This document shows positions 53,276 through 62,975 of a stretch of DNA of 64,000 nt, piece by piece. This DNA comes from Agrococcus jejuensis. GTDB lineage: Bacteria; Actinomycetota; Actinomycetes; Actinomycetales; Microbacteriaceae. A program made the translations under genes and the position numbers. Below the pieces are notes generated by a model. The model did not search any database. It was not told the origin of the DNA and saw nothing but the letters and a program-made list of their open reading frames with translations. Numbering within the stretch: the first letter of the stretch is position 1; every line of letters begins with the position of its first letter. Location of the stretch: positions 103,401 to 167,400 of the forward strand of contig NZ_VEFR01000006.1 of the NCBI RefSeq assembly GCF_007679035.1, in the 5' to 3' direction.

Positions 53276-53317
53276 ATCGTTAGACGAGCACATCGTTAGT
53301 TCATCTAGCAAACTAGC
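53276..53317. promoter_or_regulatory. Repeats in the DUF7882/marR divergent promoter
   Basis: ATCGTTAG is directly repeated at 53276 and 53292, and GTTAGTT (53295) with AACTAGC (53311) forms an imperfect inverted repeat. CTAGCAA within it also occurs in the operator at 58391-58411. An A/T-rich island in G+C-rich DNA; candidate MarR operator. Confidence 0.5.
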
Positions 53318-53372
53318 GTACGACAGGAACGACGGTTGGGTGTGGACTGAGACGCCCGACGGATGGTAGGGG

Positions 53373-53870
53373 GTGAGCGTGGAGCAGACCGAGCGGCCGC
53401 AGGCCGCGACTGCGACGACCCCGACGCCCGTCGACGCAGGCGCTGCACGCGCCGTGCGCGCCATCGAGGACCTGCGCATGGCCGAGGCGCAGCTCGCACG
53501 GCGCCGTTCGCAGGACGACCGCGGCCCGAGCCAGACGACGCTCGACGTGCTGCGCCTCGTCGTCGAGGCAGCCGGTCGCGACGAGCTCATCACGCCGACC
53601 GAGATCGCGCGGCAGACGGGCCTCACCGGCTCGGGCATCACCCCCGTCCTCAAGCGCCTCGCGCTCGAGGGCCTCGTCTCGTTCACGCCCTCGCCGCAGG
53701 ATGCGCGCAGCAAGACCGTGCTGCCCACCGAGCTCGGCGACGCGCAGCTCGCTGCCACGCTCGATGCCCGCATCGTCGAGGCGGCCGCCGACCTCGATCC
53801 CGCATCCGCGGATGCGGTCGCGCGCTTCCTCGATCGCGTACGAGCGATCGTCGACGAGGAGTGCACGTAG
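53373..53870 (+). CDS. MarR family transcriptional regulator
   Basis: 165 residues, GTG start. Winged helix about 55-125 with ITPTEIARQTGLTGSGITPVLKRLALEGLV and the wing SPQDARSKTVLPTELG. The first 35 residues are Ala/Thr/Pro-rich. Divergent from the DUF7882-like gene, which it probably represses through the repeats between them. Converges on hemD. Confidence 0.88.
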   Translation: MSVEQTERPQAATATTPTPVDAGAARAVRAIEDLRMAEAQLARRRSQDDRGPSQTTLDVLRLVVEAAGRDELITPTEIARQTGLTGSGITPVLKRLALEGLVSFTPSPQDARSKTVLPTELGDAQLAATLDARIVEAAADLDPASADAVARFLDRVRAIVDEECT

Positions 53871-53913
53871 CCGACGCGAGCCCCGCGCGATCCTGACGCC
53901 TCTCGGCAGCGCC

Positions 53914-54668
53914 TCAGCTGCGCACGGGTGCCGCCGCGACGAGCGCGGCGACGAGGCCCTCGGGCGTCGGCGTCGTCGCGATCGCGGACACGTGCAGGCC
54001 GGCACGGCGGCAGTCCTCCGCGGTCTGCTCGCCGATCGCCACGACCGTCGTGCCTTCGGGCAGGCCGAGGCGCAGCACCTGCTTCGCGACCGAGCCGCTC
54101 GTCACGAGCACGGCGTCGATGGGCGTCTCGCGCGGCTCGAACGCCGTCAGCGCCTGGTCGTCGCCCGAGAGCACGCCGAGGTCGTCGAGCTCGTGCTCGT
54201 CGGCGTCGAGCACCGACACCGTGCGATATGCGACGACGTCGACGACGTCCATGCCCTTCGCGCGCAGGCCGGTCTCGATCGTGGGCTTCGCATCCTCCGA
54301 TCGCGGCCACAGCACGCGGCCCGACGGGATGGGCCACTCGTCGACCAGCCCCGCCGCCGACTGCGTGCGCGGCACGAAGGCGACGGGGATGCCGCGCTCG
54401 CGCAGGGCAGCCGCCGTCACGTTGCCGACCGCGGCGACGGACACGGCCGCGGGCACGCGCGGCAGGTACCGCACGGTCGACTGCGACGTCACGACGAGCC
54501 AGTCGAAGCGACCGGCGCCGAGGTCGTCGAGCTGGGCGCGCAGCGCATCCTGATCCTGGGCGGCCGCGATCTGGATGAGCGGCAGCACGAGCGGCTCGAG
54601 CCCGGCGTCGGCGACGAGCGACGACACCCGCTCTCCCCATGATCCCCCGCGGGGGATGAGCACGCGCG

Positions 54669-54672
<4 letters not shown>
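53914..54672 (-). CDS. hemD: Uroporphyrinogen-III synthase
   Basis: 252 residues. Two-domain HemD fold with MTRVLIPRGGSWGERVSSLV, FDWLVVTSQSTVRYL, AVGNVTAAALRERG, ETPIDAVLVTSGSVAKQVL and VVAIGEQTAEDCRRAGL. Closes and inverts ring D of hydroxymethylbilane to give uroporphyrinogen III. Divergent family, so assignment leans on the motif order and on its 4-bp overlap with hemC. Confidence 0.92.
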
Positions 54673-55591
<919 letters not shown>

Positions 55592-55595
<4 letters not shown>

Positions 55596-56926
55596 GGCTG
55601 CAGGCCCGCGATGGCGGGCTTGAAGCCGAGGCGCGGGTTCTCGCAGCAGCCCGGGCGGCACACGTCGAACCACGGGCCGATGCTCGTCACCGAGCCGCGC
55701 TCGTCGACGGGGCGACCCTCGATGCGCTCCTGCACGAGGTCGACGAGCGCCGACACGTACGCGGGATGCGTGCCCGGCGTCGGCGTGCGCCGCGCCCACA
55801 GGCCGTGCTCCTCGGCGGTCTCGAGCGCCTCCTCGTCGAGATCCCACATGACCTCCATGTGGTCGCTCACGAAGCCGAGCGGCACGATGATCACGGCCGT
55901 GCGACCCTCGAGCGCCTCGATGGCGTCGTTGATGTCGGGCTCGAGCCACGGCTGCGACGGCGGGCCGGAGCGCGACTGGTACACGAGCTGCCACGCCACC
56001 TCGGGCGCGGTCTGCTGCATGACGTGCTCCGCGACGGCGAGGTGCTGGCCCTCGTAGCCGCCACCGGCACCCCACGAGAACAGGTCGGGCGCACCCGAGC
56101 GCTCGGCGTCGGCCGTGGGGATGGAGTGGGTCGCGAAGAGCACCTCGATGGCGTCGTCGGCGTGGCCGGCGCCGCGCGCCTCCGCCACCGCCGCCTCGAC
56201 GCCCTCGATGAACGGCTGCACGAAGCCGGGGTGGTCGAAGAACTGGCGCGTCTTGTCGATCTGCATCGTGCCCTGCAGGCCCGTCGCCTCGAGCGCGTCC
56301 GCCCAGTCCTCGCGGTACTGACGGCACGACGAGTACGACGAGTACGCGCTCGTCGGGATCGCCAGCATGGTGCGCACGCCATCGGCGGCGGCCTGCTGCA
56401 GCGCCTCGTCGAGGTACGGCGCCCAGTTGCGGTTGCCCCAGTAGATCGGCAGGTCGAGACCCGCGGCCGCGAAGGCCGCGCGCAGCGCGTCGAGCAGCGC
56501 GCGGTTCTGGTCGTTGATCGGGCTCACGCCGCCGAAGTGGCGGTAGTGGTGCGAGACCTCCTCGAGGCGCTCGTCGGGGATGCCTCGGCCGCGCGTGACG
56601 TTGCGCAGGAACGGGATGACGTCGTCCTGCCCCTCGGGGCCGCCGAAGCCCGACAGCAGCACGGCGTCGTAGCGCGTCGGCTCCGTGACGTGCGCGGGGC
56701 CGGCCTGCGCGGCCGGCGTCGCGCTCGCGACGGCGGCGCCGGGCTCGAGATGCACGCTCGTCGCCGCTGCCGGCTTGACCTCGCGTCGCTCGGGTGCGGC
56801 AGCGGTGGCCTGGGCCTGCTGCTGCATCTCCTGCTCGCGCAGCTGCGCGACGGGCGCGTCGATCACGACGTCCTGCGTCGTCTCCGCAGCTCCGCCTCCG
56901 CAGCATCCTCCACCGCAGCAGCTCAC
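55592..56926 (-). CDS. hemH: Coproporphyrin III ferrochelatase with Cys-rich N-terminal tail
   Basis: 444 residues from GTG 56926, a start that overlaps the hemQ stop by 4 bp. The catalytic domain begins near residue 84 (RYDAVLLSGFGGPEG), with HYRHFGGVSP, YWGNRNWAPY, FATHSIPT and GFVSDHMEVMWDLDEEA. Cys201 (SSCRQYRED) and Cys423, Cys427, Cys428 (VCRPGCC) fit the [2Fe-2S] ligands of actinobacterial enzymes. Residues 1-83 are extra: MSCCGGGCCGGG followed by a Gln/Ala/Pro-rich linker. Inserts iron into coproporphyrin III before HemQ acts. Confidence 0.95.
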
Positions 56927-57654
56927 GCCAGCACCTCCATCACGTCGGTCGTCTCGATCCTGCGTCCCGTGAAGAACGGGATCTCGTCACGCACGTGCAT
57001 GCGCGCCTCGACGGCCCGCAGCTCGCGCATCATGTCCACGAGCTCGACGAGGTCGTCGGACTCGAGCGGGAGGATCCACTCCCAGTCGCCGAGCGCGAAC
57101 GCGCTCACGGTGTTCGCGATGACGCCCGTGTACGCCGCACCCCTGCGGCCGTGCTCGGCGAGCATGCGCGCACGATCCTCGGCCGGCAGCAGGTACCACT
57201 CGTACGAGCGGTTGAACGGGTACACGGTCACCCAGGCTCGAGGGTCGACGCCGCGCAGGAAGCCGGGCACGTGGCGCTTGTTGAACTCTGCGTCGCGGTG
57301 CACGCCCATCGCCGCCCACGTCTGCTCGGTGCCTGCGAGCTCGGCGGTGCGGCGCAGGCGCCGCACCGCGTGCTGCAGCGCTGCGGCGTCGGGGCTGTGC
57401 AGCCACAGCATGAGGTCGGCGTCGCCGCGGAAGCCCGTCAGGTCGTAGATGCCGCGCAGCGTGACGTCGCCGAGGTCGGCGGCGGCCGCCTCGATCGACT
57501 CCTTGCCCGCGGTGCCCGAGGACTCCGTGCGCCGCAGCACGATCCACGTGGCGAAGCCTTGCGGCTCCTCCAGGTCGCGGCCGCTGGGGTGCCGGATGAT
57601 CTCGACGGGTGCCGTGCCGATGGGCACGACGGGTGCCATCTTGTCGTCGCTCAC
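56923..57654 (-). CDS. hemQ: Coproheme decarboxylase HemQ (chlorite dismutase family)
   Basis: 243 residues from GTG 57654. Chlorite-dismutase-like fold with FATWIVLRRTE, DLMLWLHSP, YPFNRSYEWYLLP carrying the catalytic Tyr, and ALGDWEWILPLESDD. Oxidatively removes two propionates of coproheme to form heme b, the last step of the coproporphyrin-dependent pathway typical of Actinobacteria. Overlaps hemH by 4 bp. Confidence 0.96.
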   Translation of the reverse strand: MSDDKMAPVVPIGTAPVEIIRHPSGRDLEEPQGFATWIVLRRTESSGTAGKESIEAAAADLGDVTLRGIYDLTGFRGDADLMLWLHSPDAAALQHAVRRLRRTAELAGTEQTWAAMGVHRDAEFNKRHVPGFLRGVDPRAWVTVYPFNRSYEWYLLPAEDRARMLAEHGRRGAAYTGVIANTVSAFALGDWEWILPLESDDLVELVDMMRELRAVEARMHVRDEIPFFTGRRIETTDVMEVLA

Positions 57655-57713
57655 CCGACCATCCTCTCGCGTTCCTCGTGCTGCGGTCACATCGCGGCGA
57701 GCCGCGACCGTCG

Positions 57714-58283
57714 TCAGCGGGTCTGCGCCGAGCGGGTGGGGGGCGTGCTCGACTCCTCGACGGCCTCGACCATGCCGGCGAGGAACGTGCCGACGGCGAC
57801 GAGCTGCTCGCCGGTCATGCCGTCGACGACGGCGATCATCCGCTGGTGCATGTCGCCGAGGGTGTGGCGCACCTCGCGGTCGGTGTCGGCGGTGGGCACG
57901 ACGACGACGGATCGACGGTCGGAGGGATGCGGCCTCCGCTCGACGTGGCCTGACTGCTCGAGCCGGTCGACGAGCGCCGTCACGGACGCGGAGGAGATGT
58001 CGAGCAGCGTCGACAGGTCGCGCTGGCGTACGAGATCGCCGCGCTGCTGCGCACGCAGCAGGTGGCGCAGCGCGAGCAGGTCGGTCTCGTTCATATGCAT
58101 CGACGAGCGCGTGCGTGCGCGCATCGCGGTCTCGGCGGTGCGATATCGGCGCAGCAGGTTGAGCACGTCGACCGCCGACGGCGTGTGGCCGTCGGGGTAC
58201 CAGTACGCCGAGGACGCGGACGCACGGTCGCCGCCCGGGGTGGCGTCCGCCGGGTGCGCGAGGGCGATGCGCGAGTGCTCCAA
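57714..58283 (-). CDS. MarR family transcriptional regulator
   Basis: 189 residues. Winged helix about 80-145: LSTLLDISSASVTALVDRLEQSGHVERRPHPSDRRSVVVVPT, with the DRR wing of MarR proteins. The first 55 residues are an unusual extension. Divergent from the small gene at 58413 across two perfect palindromes, and 59 bp upstream of hemQ, so it might influence heme genes. Confidence 0.92.
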   Translation of the reverse strand: MEHSRIALAHPADATPGGDRASASSAYWYPDGHTPSAVDVLNLLRRYRTAETAMRARTRSSMHMNETDLLALRHLLRAQQRGDLVRQRDLSTLLDISSASVTALVDRLEQSGHVERRPHPSDRRSVVVVPTADTDREVRHTLGDMHQRMIAVVDGMTGEQLVAVGTFLAGMVEAVEESSTPPTRSAQTR

Positions 58284-58351
58284 GACGGGCCTCCAGGATC
58301 CGGAGTCGGGCGTCGATTCGACGCCTCGATCGTCGAAGGATACTCAGCCAG

Positions 58352-58379
58352 GAAGCATGTCGACAAGTCGACATGCTTC
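58352..58379. promoter_or_regulatory. Perfect 13+2+13 palindrome (MarR-type operator)
   Basis: GAAGCATGTCGAC, AA, GTCGACATGCTTC: perfect dyad between divergent MarR (start 58283) and small-protein (start 58413) genes. The core TGTCGACAAGTCGACA is the size of a MarR dimer site. Confidence 0.8.
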
Positions 58380-58390
58380 TCGCCGGGCGA

Positions 58391-58411
58391 GTTGCTAGGT
58401 TGGCTAGCAAC
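58391..58411. promoter_or_regulatory. Second perfect palindrome abutting the start codon
   Basis: GTTGCTAG-N5-CTAGCAAC ends two bases before ATG 58413. TAGGTT inside it could be a -10 box 11 bp before the ATG, implying a leaderless or near-leaderless transcript; no ribosome-binding site is present. Probably the site of the second MarR regulator. Confidence 0.7.
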
Positions 58412-58412
58412 C

Positions 58413-58706
58413 ATGACCTCGCTCCTCGATACGTTCACCGCCGACCGTCGATCGTCGGCCGCGTCGTCCGACGCGCACGATCTCGAGTGGAGGGTGGCCG
58501 AGGCGGGCGTCTGGGCTGCGACCGAGCCGGGACCCCACCGGCACGTCGCAGCGGGATTCGTGCATCTCGTCGGCGGTCGGTACCTCGCGGTCGACGGACT
58601 CGGTGCGGGCATCGGTGCATTCGACGACCTCGCGGTCGCGCAGTCGGCCGTCGCGCTCGCCGTCGCCACGACCCTCGCGCCGTCGATCTGGATGCGAGAG
58701 CGCTGA
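58413..58706 (+). CDS. 97-residue hypothetical protein in MarR switch
   Basis: ATG directly follows the palindrome, without a ribosome-binding site. Sequence has a charged start, a central EWRVAEAGVWAATEPGPHRH, GFVHLVGGRYLAVDGLG and an Ala-rich helix at the end. No membrane segment of full length, no known family. The next MarR gene starts one base after its stop, so the pair is co-transcribed. Confidence 0.65.
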   Translation: MTSLLDTFTADRRSSAASSDAHDLEWRVAEAGVWAATEPGPHRHVAAGFVHLVGGRYLAVDGLGAGIGAFDDLAVAQSAVALAVATTLAPSIWMRER

Positions 58707-58707
58707 C

Positions 58708-59160
58708 GTGGACTACGTCATCGACCCGCTCATCGGGCGACCCGAGACCGACGTCGTGCAGGCCCTCGTGCGGCTGCGCACCTCCGAGTCGCACATGATG
58801 CGGCGACGCCAGGCGATGCAGGGGCTCGGGGAGTCCGACGGCGCCGCGCTGCGGCTCATCGTCGAGCGCCACGACGAGGAGCCGGTCACGCCGACCGACA
58901 TCGCGACGCACCTGGGGCTCACCACCTCGGCCGTGACGTCGCTCGTCGACCGCCTCGGCAGGGCCGGGCTCATCGAGACGACGCCCCACCCGACCGACCG
59001 TCGCCGCAAGGTCATCGCCCCGACTGCCGACGCCCTCGCCGCCGACGCGCTCGACACGCACGTGCAGGAGCTCGTCGACGAGCTCTCGACCCGCTCGCGG
59101 CTGCTCATCGTCGGCTTCCTCGACCGCGTCGCGGCGGCCGTGGAGCGCGAGGCGCGCTAG
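58708..59160 (+). CDS. MarR family transcriptional regulator
   Basis: 150 residues from GTG 58708. Winged helix about 45-110 with VTPTDIATHLGLTTSAVTSLVDRLGRAGLIETTPHPTDRRRKVIAPT. Compact, no extension. Co-transcribed with the 97-residue protein and convergent with hemG. Similar in the wing to the MarR at 57714-58283, suggesting a duplication. Confidence 0.93.
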   Translation: MDYVIDPLIGRPETDVVQALVRLRTSESHMMRRRQAMQGLGESDGAALRLIVERHDEEPVTPTDIATHLGLTTSAVTSLVDRLGRAGLIETTPHPTDRRRKVIAPTADALAADALDTHVQELVDELSTRSRLLIVGFLDRVAAAVEREAR

Positions 59161-59164
59161 GCCG

Positions 59165-60685
59165 TCACGCCTCGGCCGCGTCCTCGTCGGCGGCGTCCGC
59201 GGTCTCGTCGCGTGGGCCGAAGCGCTCGCGGCGGATGCGCAGCGCCGCCTCGCGTGCATCGGGCACGACCTGCGCGAGCCCGGTGCCCGCGATCCAGGCG
59301 CCCACGACCTCGAGCGTCGGCTCGCCCGCGACCGCATCCCGCACGCGTCGCTGCAGCGCGCGCGCGCCGACCGACGACGACGGCTGCGCCTGCTCCCATC
59401 GCACGCGATCGGCGGCGATCGGCTCGGGCACGGCGATGCCGAGGATCGCGGATGCGTCGCGTCGCGCGAGCGCGATGGCGTCGGCGTCGGCGAGCTCGGC
59501 GGTCGCAGGCGCCTCGCCCGCACGACCGTAGGAGACGCGCAGGACGGAGCGGTCGGCTGCCGCGTCGGCGAGCCAGCCCCACTTCGCGGTCGCGTGCGTG
59601 AGGGCCTTCGCGGCGATGCCGGCGTCCTCGGCGACGAGCGCGCCCGAGCGCGCAGGGGCGCCGTCGAGATGCGGCAGCACGAGCGTCACGAGCTCGACCG
59701 TCGTCGCCGGCGCCGTCTCGACGTCGATGCCGGCGCTCGCGAGCAGCGTCGCCGCGGGTGCGCCGGGCGTCGCGACGACGAGCGCCGACGTCGTCCAGCG
59801 GCGTTCGCCCGCCTGCACCGACCAGCCGACGTCGGTGCGCTCGAGATGGTCGACCGTCGCATCCGTCACGATCGTCGCGCGCCGCTCGACCTCGGCGCGG
59901 AGCGCCTCCGGCAGGCGGTGCATGCCGCCGCGGATGCCGCGCACGGCCGAGCCCGGGCGTGCGCCGTCGCCGATGCGCAGCGCGACGCCGCCCGACAGCG
60001 AGCCGGCGCGCGTCATCGCCTCGTTGAGGCCGGGCGCGACGACGGCGACGTCGAGGTCGCGCGCGTTCGACGAGTAGACGCCGCCGGAGATGGGCGCGAC
60101 GAGCCGCTCGAGCACGGCCGTGCCCATGCGGCGCTCGACGAGCGGGCCGAGCCGCTCGTCCTTGCCGACCTTGAGCACGGGCATGAGGCGGTCGAGGTAG
60201 GCGCGCAGCGCGCCGCGCCAGCCGAGCACGGCGATGACGTCCTGGGCGAGCGGCACCGACGGGATGCCGAGCAGCGTGCGCTTCGGCAGCGGCACCGAGC
60301 GGTCGGCGAGCCGCAGCCACGCGCCGCCCGGCTCGGGGTCGACGAGGTCGTCGCCGAGCCCCAGCTGCTCGGCGAGCTCGGCCACGGCGCCACCCCGTAC
60401 GGCGAACGACTCGGCGCCCGCGTCGAGCGCGAGCCCTGCGAGCTCGTGACGCGCGACGATGCCGCCGACGTGATCGCGCGCCTCGAGCACGAGCACGTCG
60501 TAGCCGCGCCGTGCGAGGTCGTTCGCGATCACGAGCCCGGCGACGCCCGCGCCCACGACGACGACCTCGTGCTGCGGCGCCTCCGGCTCGTCACCGGTCG
60601 CACTCGGCTCGTGTCCGGTCGCGGTCGGCTGCCGACCGAGGCCGGCGTCCGCATCCCCGCCCTGGGGCGACGTCGGCTCGCTCAT
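59165..60685 (-). CDS. hemG: Coproporphyrinogen III oxidase CgoX (HemG/HemY type)
   Basis: 506 residues. FAD-binding VVVVGAGVAGLVIANDLARRG near 44-64, VLEARDHVGGI, SGGVYSSNARDLDV, GGMHRLPEALR, and C-terminal VVGAWIAGTGLAQVV. The first 38 residues are a polar, low-complexity lead. In Gram-positive bacteria with HemQ this enzyme oxidises coproporphyrinogen III to coproporphyrin III. ATG overlaps the hemE stop by 4 bp. Confidence 0.94.
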   Translation of the reverse strand: MSEPTSPQGGDADAGLGRQPTATGHEPSATGDEPEAPQHEVVVVGAGVAGLVIANDLARRGYDVLVLEARDHVGGIVARHELAGLALDAGAESFAVRGGAVAELAEQLGLGDDLVDPEPGGAWLRLADRSVPLPKRTLLGIPSVPLAQDVIAVLGWRGALRAYLDRLMPVLKVGKDERLGPLVERRMGTAVLERLVAPISGGVYSSNARDLDVAVVAPGLNEAMTRAGSLSGGVALRIGDGARPGSAVRGIRGGMHRLPEALRAEVERRATIVTDATVDHLERTDVGWSVQAGERRWTTSALVVATPGAPAATLLASAGIDVETAPATTVELVTLVLPHLDGAPARSGALVAEDAGIAAKALTHATAKWGWLADAAADRSVLRVSYGRAGEAPATAELADADAIALARRDASAILGIAVPEPIAADRVRWEQAQPSSSVGARALQRRVRDAVAGEPTLEVVGAWIAGTGLAQVVPDAREAALRIRRERFGPRDETADAADEDAAEA

Positions 60686-61779
60686 GCCGCGTGCACGTGC
60701 TCGACGATGCGCGTCAGCACGGTCGGGTCGGTCTCGGGCGGCACGCCGTGGCCGAGGTTGAAGACGTGGGCGCGTGCCGACGAGCCCTGGCGCAGCACCT
60801 CGTCGGCGGCGGCGGCGATCGTCTCCCACGGGGCGCCGAGCAGCGCGGGGTCGAGGTTGCCCTGCACCGTCACGTCGCCGCCCATGCGGGCGTGCGCGAC
60901 GTCGAGCGGCGTGCGCCAGTCGACGCCGATCGCGTCGACGTCGAGCTGCATGGCGCCGTACAGCTCCATGGCGCCGACGCCGAAGTGCACGAGCGGCAGC
61001 GGGCGGCCGTCGGAGGCCGTGAGCCCGCGCACGTGGTCGAGCGCGCGCGACGACGCGGGCGCGACGTGCTGCACGTACGCGTCGAGCGGGAGCGAGCCGG
61101 CCCACGAGTCGAACAGCTGCGCCGCCGAGGCGCCCGCATCCACCTGCGCGCGCACGAAGCGGCCCGTGACGTCGGCGCACCAGTCGGTGAGCCGCGCCCA
61201 CGCGACGGGATGCGCGCGCATGAGCGTGCGGGCCGCGAGGTGATCCTTCGAGGGGCGGCCGGCGACGAGGTAGGCGGCGAGCGTGAAGGGGGCGCCCGCG
61301 AAGCCGATGAGCGGCGTGGAGCCGTCGCCGATGCCCGCGAGGCCCGCGACGGTGCGACGCACGCCCTCGCGCACCGGCTCGAGCGCGTCGTCGAGCACGG
61401 CAGGGTCGGTCGCGACGAGCCGCTCGACGTCGTCGGGGGTCTGGATGGGGGTGCCGATGACGGGGCCGACGCCCGACTCGATGCGCACGTCGACGCCCGC
61501 GAGCAGCAGCGGCACCATGATGTCCGAGAAGAAGATCGCCGCGTCGACGCCGTGACGGCGGACGGGCTGCAGCGTGATCTCGCTCGACAGCGCCGGGTCG
61601 AGGCACGAGTCGAGCATGTCGGTGCCCGTGCGCAGCTCGCGATACTCGGGCAGCGATCGGCCCGCCTGCCGCATGAACCACACGGGCGTCACCTCGGGCC
61701 GCTCGCCCCGGTAGGCCCGGATGAGCCGCGAGTCGGCGGTCGTCGAGTGGAGCGGGTGGTGCTGGGGCAGCGTCGTCAT
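60682..61779 (-). CDS. hemE: Uroporphyrinogen III decarboxylase
   Basis: 365 residues. TPVWFMRQAGRSLPEYRE at the start, IFFSDIMVPLLLAG, IGFAGAPFTLAAYL, FDSWAGSLPLDAY and VFNLGHGVPPETDP. Converts uroporphyrinogen III to coproporphyrinogen III. Start ATG 61779 preceded by GGAGGCAC. hemE-hemG form a coupled pair, separated from hemQHCD by the MarR insert; hemA, hemB and hemL are not in the window. Confidence 0.97.
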   Translation of the reverse strand: MTTLPQHHPLHSTTADSRLIRAYRGERPEVTPVWFMRQAGRSLPEYRELRTGTDMLDSCLDPALSSEITLQPVRRHGVDAAIFFSDIMVPLLLAGVDVRIESGVGPVIGTPIQTPDDVERLVATDPAVLDDALEPVREGVRRTVAGLAGIGDGSTPLIGFAGAPFTLAAYLVAGRPSKDHLAARTLMRAHPVAWARLTDWCADVTGRFVRAQVDAGASAAQLFDSWAGSLPLDAYVQHVAPASSRALDHVRGLTASDGRPLPLVHFGVGAMELYGAMQLDVDAIGVDWRTPLDVAHARMGGDVTVQGNLDPALLGAPWETIAAAADEVLRQGSSARAHVFNLGHGVPPETDPTVLTRIVEHVHAA

Positions 61780-61852
61780 CGTGCCTCCATCCTCCCACCC
61801 CGCGCGGGCGCGCGGCAGGCGTGGAGGCGGGCGGCTACCGCAGCGCCGACCG

Positions 61853-62152
61853 TCAGCCGCGCTCGATGCGTCGCACCTGCACCGTGAGCCTCGCATCCGT
61901 CCAGTCGTCGGGCAGCGCCTCGCGCACCGCCGTCGCCGCGGCTCGCGTCACGGCGCGCACGTCGGCCGACTCGTGCACGCCGATGGCGACGCGGACGGCC
62001 TGCGGCAGCGGCGTGACATGGGCGAGCACCTCTCGGCGTCCGGCCTCGGCGATCTGCGCGATCGCCGGCGCGGCGACGTAGACGTCGGCGACGCCGTCGA
62101 TCGTGGCGACGGCGAGGTCGACGAGTCGTGCGACCTGCGTGGGATCGGTCAT
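61853..62152 (-). CDS. Small Asp23/Gls24-like protein
   Basis: 99 residues. ATVDG-like start (VDLAVATIDGVADVY), then strand patterns VLAHVTPLPQAVRVAIGVHESADVRAVTRAAATAVREAL that match half of an Asp23 domain. Its ATG overlaps the preceding Asp23-type gene by 4 bp, so the two products may form one complex on the membrane or envelope. Confidence 0.75.
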   Translation of the reverse strand: MTDPTQVARLVDLAVATIDGVADVYVAAPAIAQIAEAGRREVLAHVTPLPQAVRVAIGVHESADVRAVTRAAATAVREALPDDWTDARLTVQVRRIERG

Positions 62153-62973
62153 CGCGTGGCTCCCATCAGCACGTCCTCCACCACGACGTCGATCGTGCCG
62201 AGCGTCATCGGCGCATGCGTCAGCAGCGCGTGGTGCACCGCGAGTCGCACGGCGTCGGCGGTCGGCACGAGCGCGTTGCCGTAGCGCACGCCGATCGACA
62301 CGCGCACGTCGAGCACGCCGGCGTCCTCGCGCAGGTGGACGCGCCCGACCAGCACGCCCTCGATCCCGTCGCCCGCGCTGCGCGCGATCTCGCGCAGCGC
62401 GCCCTCGGTGATCGTCGTCGAGGTGCGCTCGTCGGGATCCTCGATCGGCAGGTCGCGTCCCGCGCGGACCTCCGAGCGGATGACGCCGAGCAGCCCGTCG
62501 AGCCACTGCTCGTCGAGATCGCCTGCCGCGGCGGCATCCTCGTTCGCCATCGTCGCGCTGAGGCGGTCGAGCCGCTCCATCGAGTCGAGCAGCGCCCGCG
62601 CCTCCGCGTCGTGCTCGAGCGCGGCGATCCTCGGCGTCCGGCCGCGATCGAAGTACGCGGAGAGCTCCTCGAGCGTCACGCCGGTGGCGCCGATCGTCTC
62701 GGGCGCATCCGTGTCCTGCTCGTCCACCTCGTCGTCGGTGACGTCGGCGGCCGTCGCGGCGTCGTCCTCGGTCGCGTCGGCCGGGGGGACGGGTCCGGCG
62801 GCGAGCTCGTCGTGCTCGGACGCCAGCGCCTCCACGGCATCCTGCGCCGCGACCTCTGCCTCGACCTCGGCGACGACGTCGTCGGTGATCGTCTCGATCG
62901 GCGCCGCGGAGGCGTCGTCCACTCCATCGGGTGCCGCGCGAGCGTCGTCGCGGGGCGTGGGGTCGTCGTGCAT
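62149..62973 (-). CDS. Asp23/Gls24 family envelope-stress protein with acidic N-terminus
   Basis: 274 residues, ATG 62973 with GGAGGTGACC. First 95 residues are very acidic and probably disordered (Asp/Glu/Ala, for example DDEVDEQDTDAPE). Residues about 95-170 are helical, and 175-270 form the Asp23 domain (TTITEGALREIARSAGDGIEGVLVGRVHL and VSIGVRYGNALVPTADAVR). Usually one Asp23 domain follows a short lead; this long acidic lead is extra. Two bases downstream of the sigma factor stop. Confidence 0.82.
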   Translation of the reverse strand: MHDDPTPRDDARAAPDGVDDASAAPIETITDDVVAEVEAEVAAQDAVEALASEHDELAAGPVPPADATEDDAATAADVTDDEVDEQDTDAPETIGATGVTLEELSAYFDRGRTPRIAALEHDAEARALLDSMERLDRLSATMANEDAAAAGDLDEQWLDGLLGVIRSEVRAGRDLPIEDPDERTSTTITEGALREIARSAGDGIEGVLVGRVHLREDAGVLDVRVSIGVRYGNALVPTADAVRLAVHHALLTHAPMTLGTIDVVVEDVLMGATR

Positions 62974-62975
62974 GG

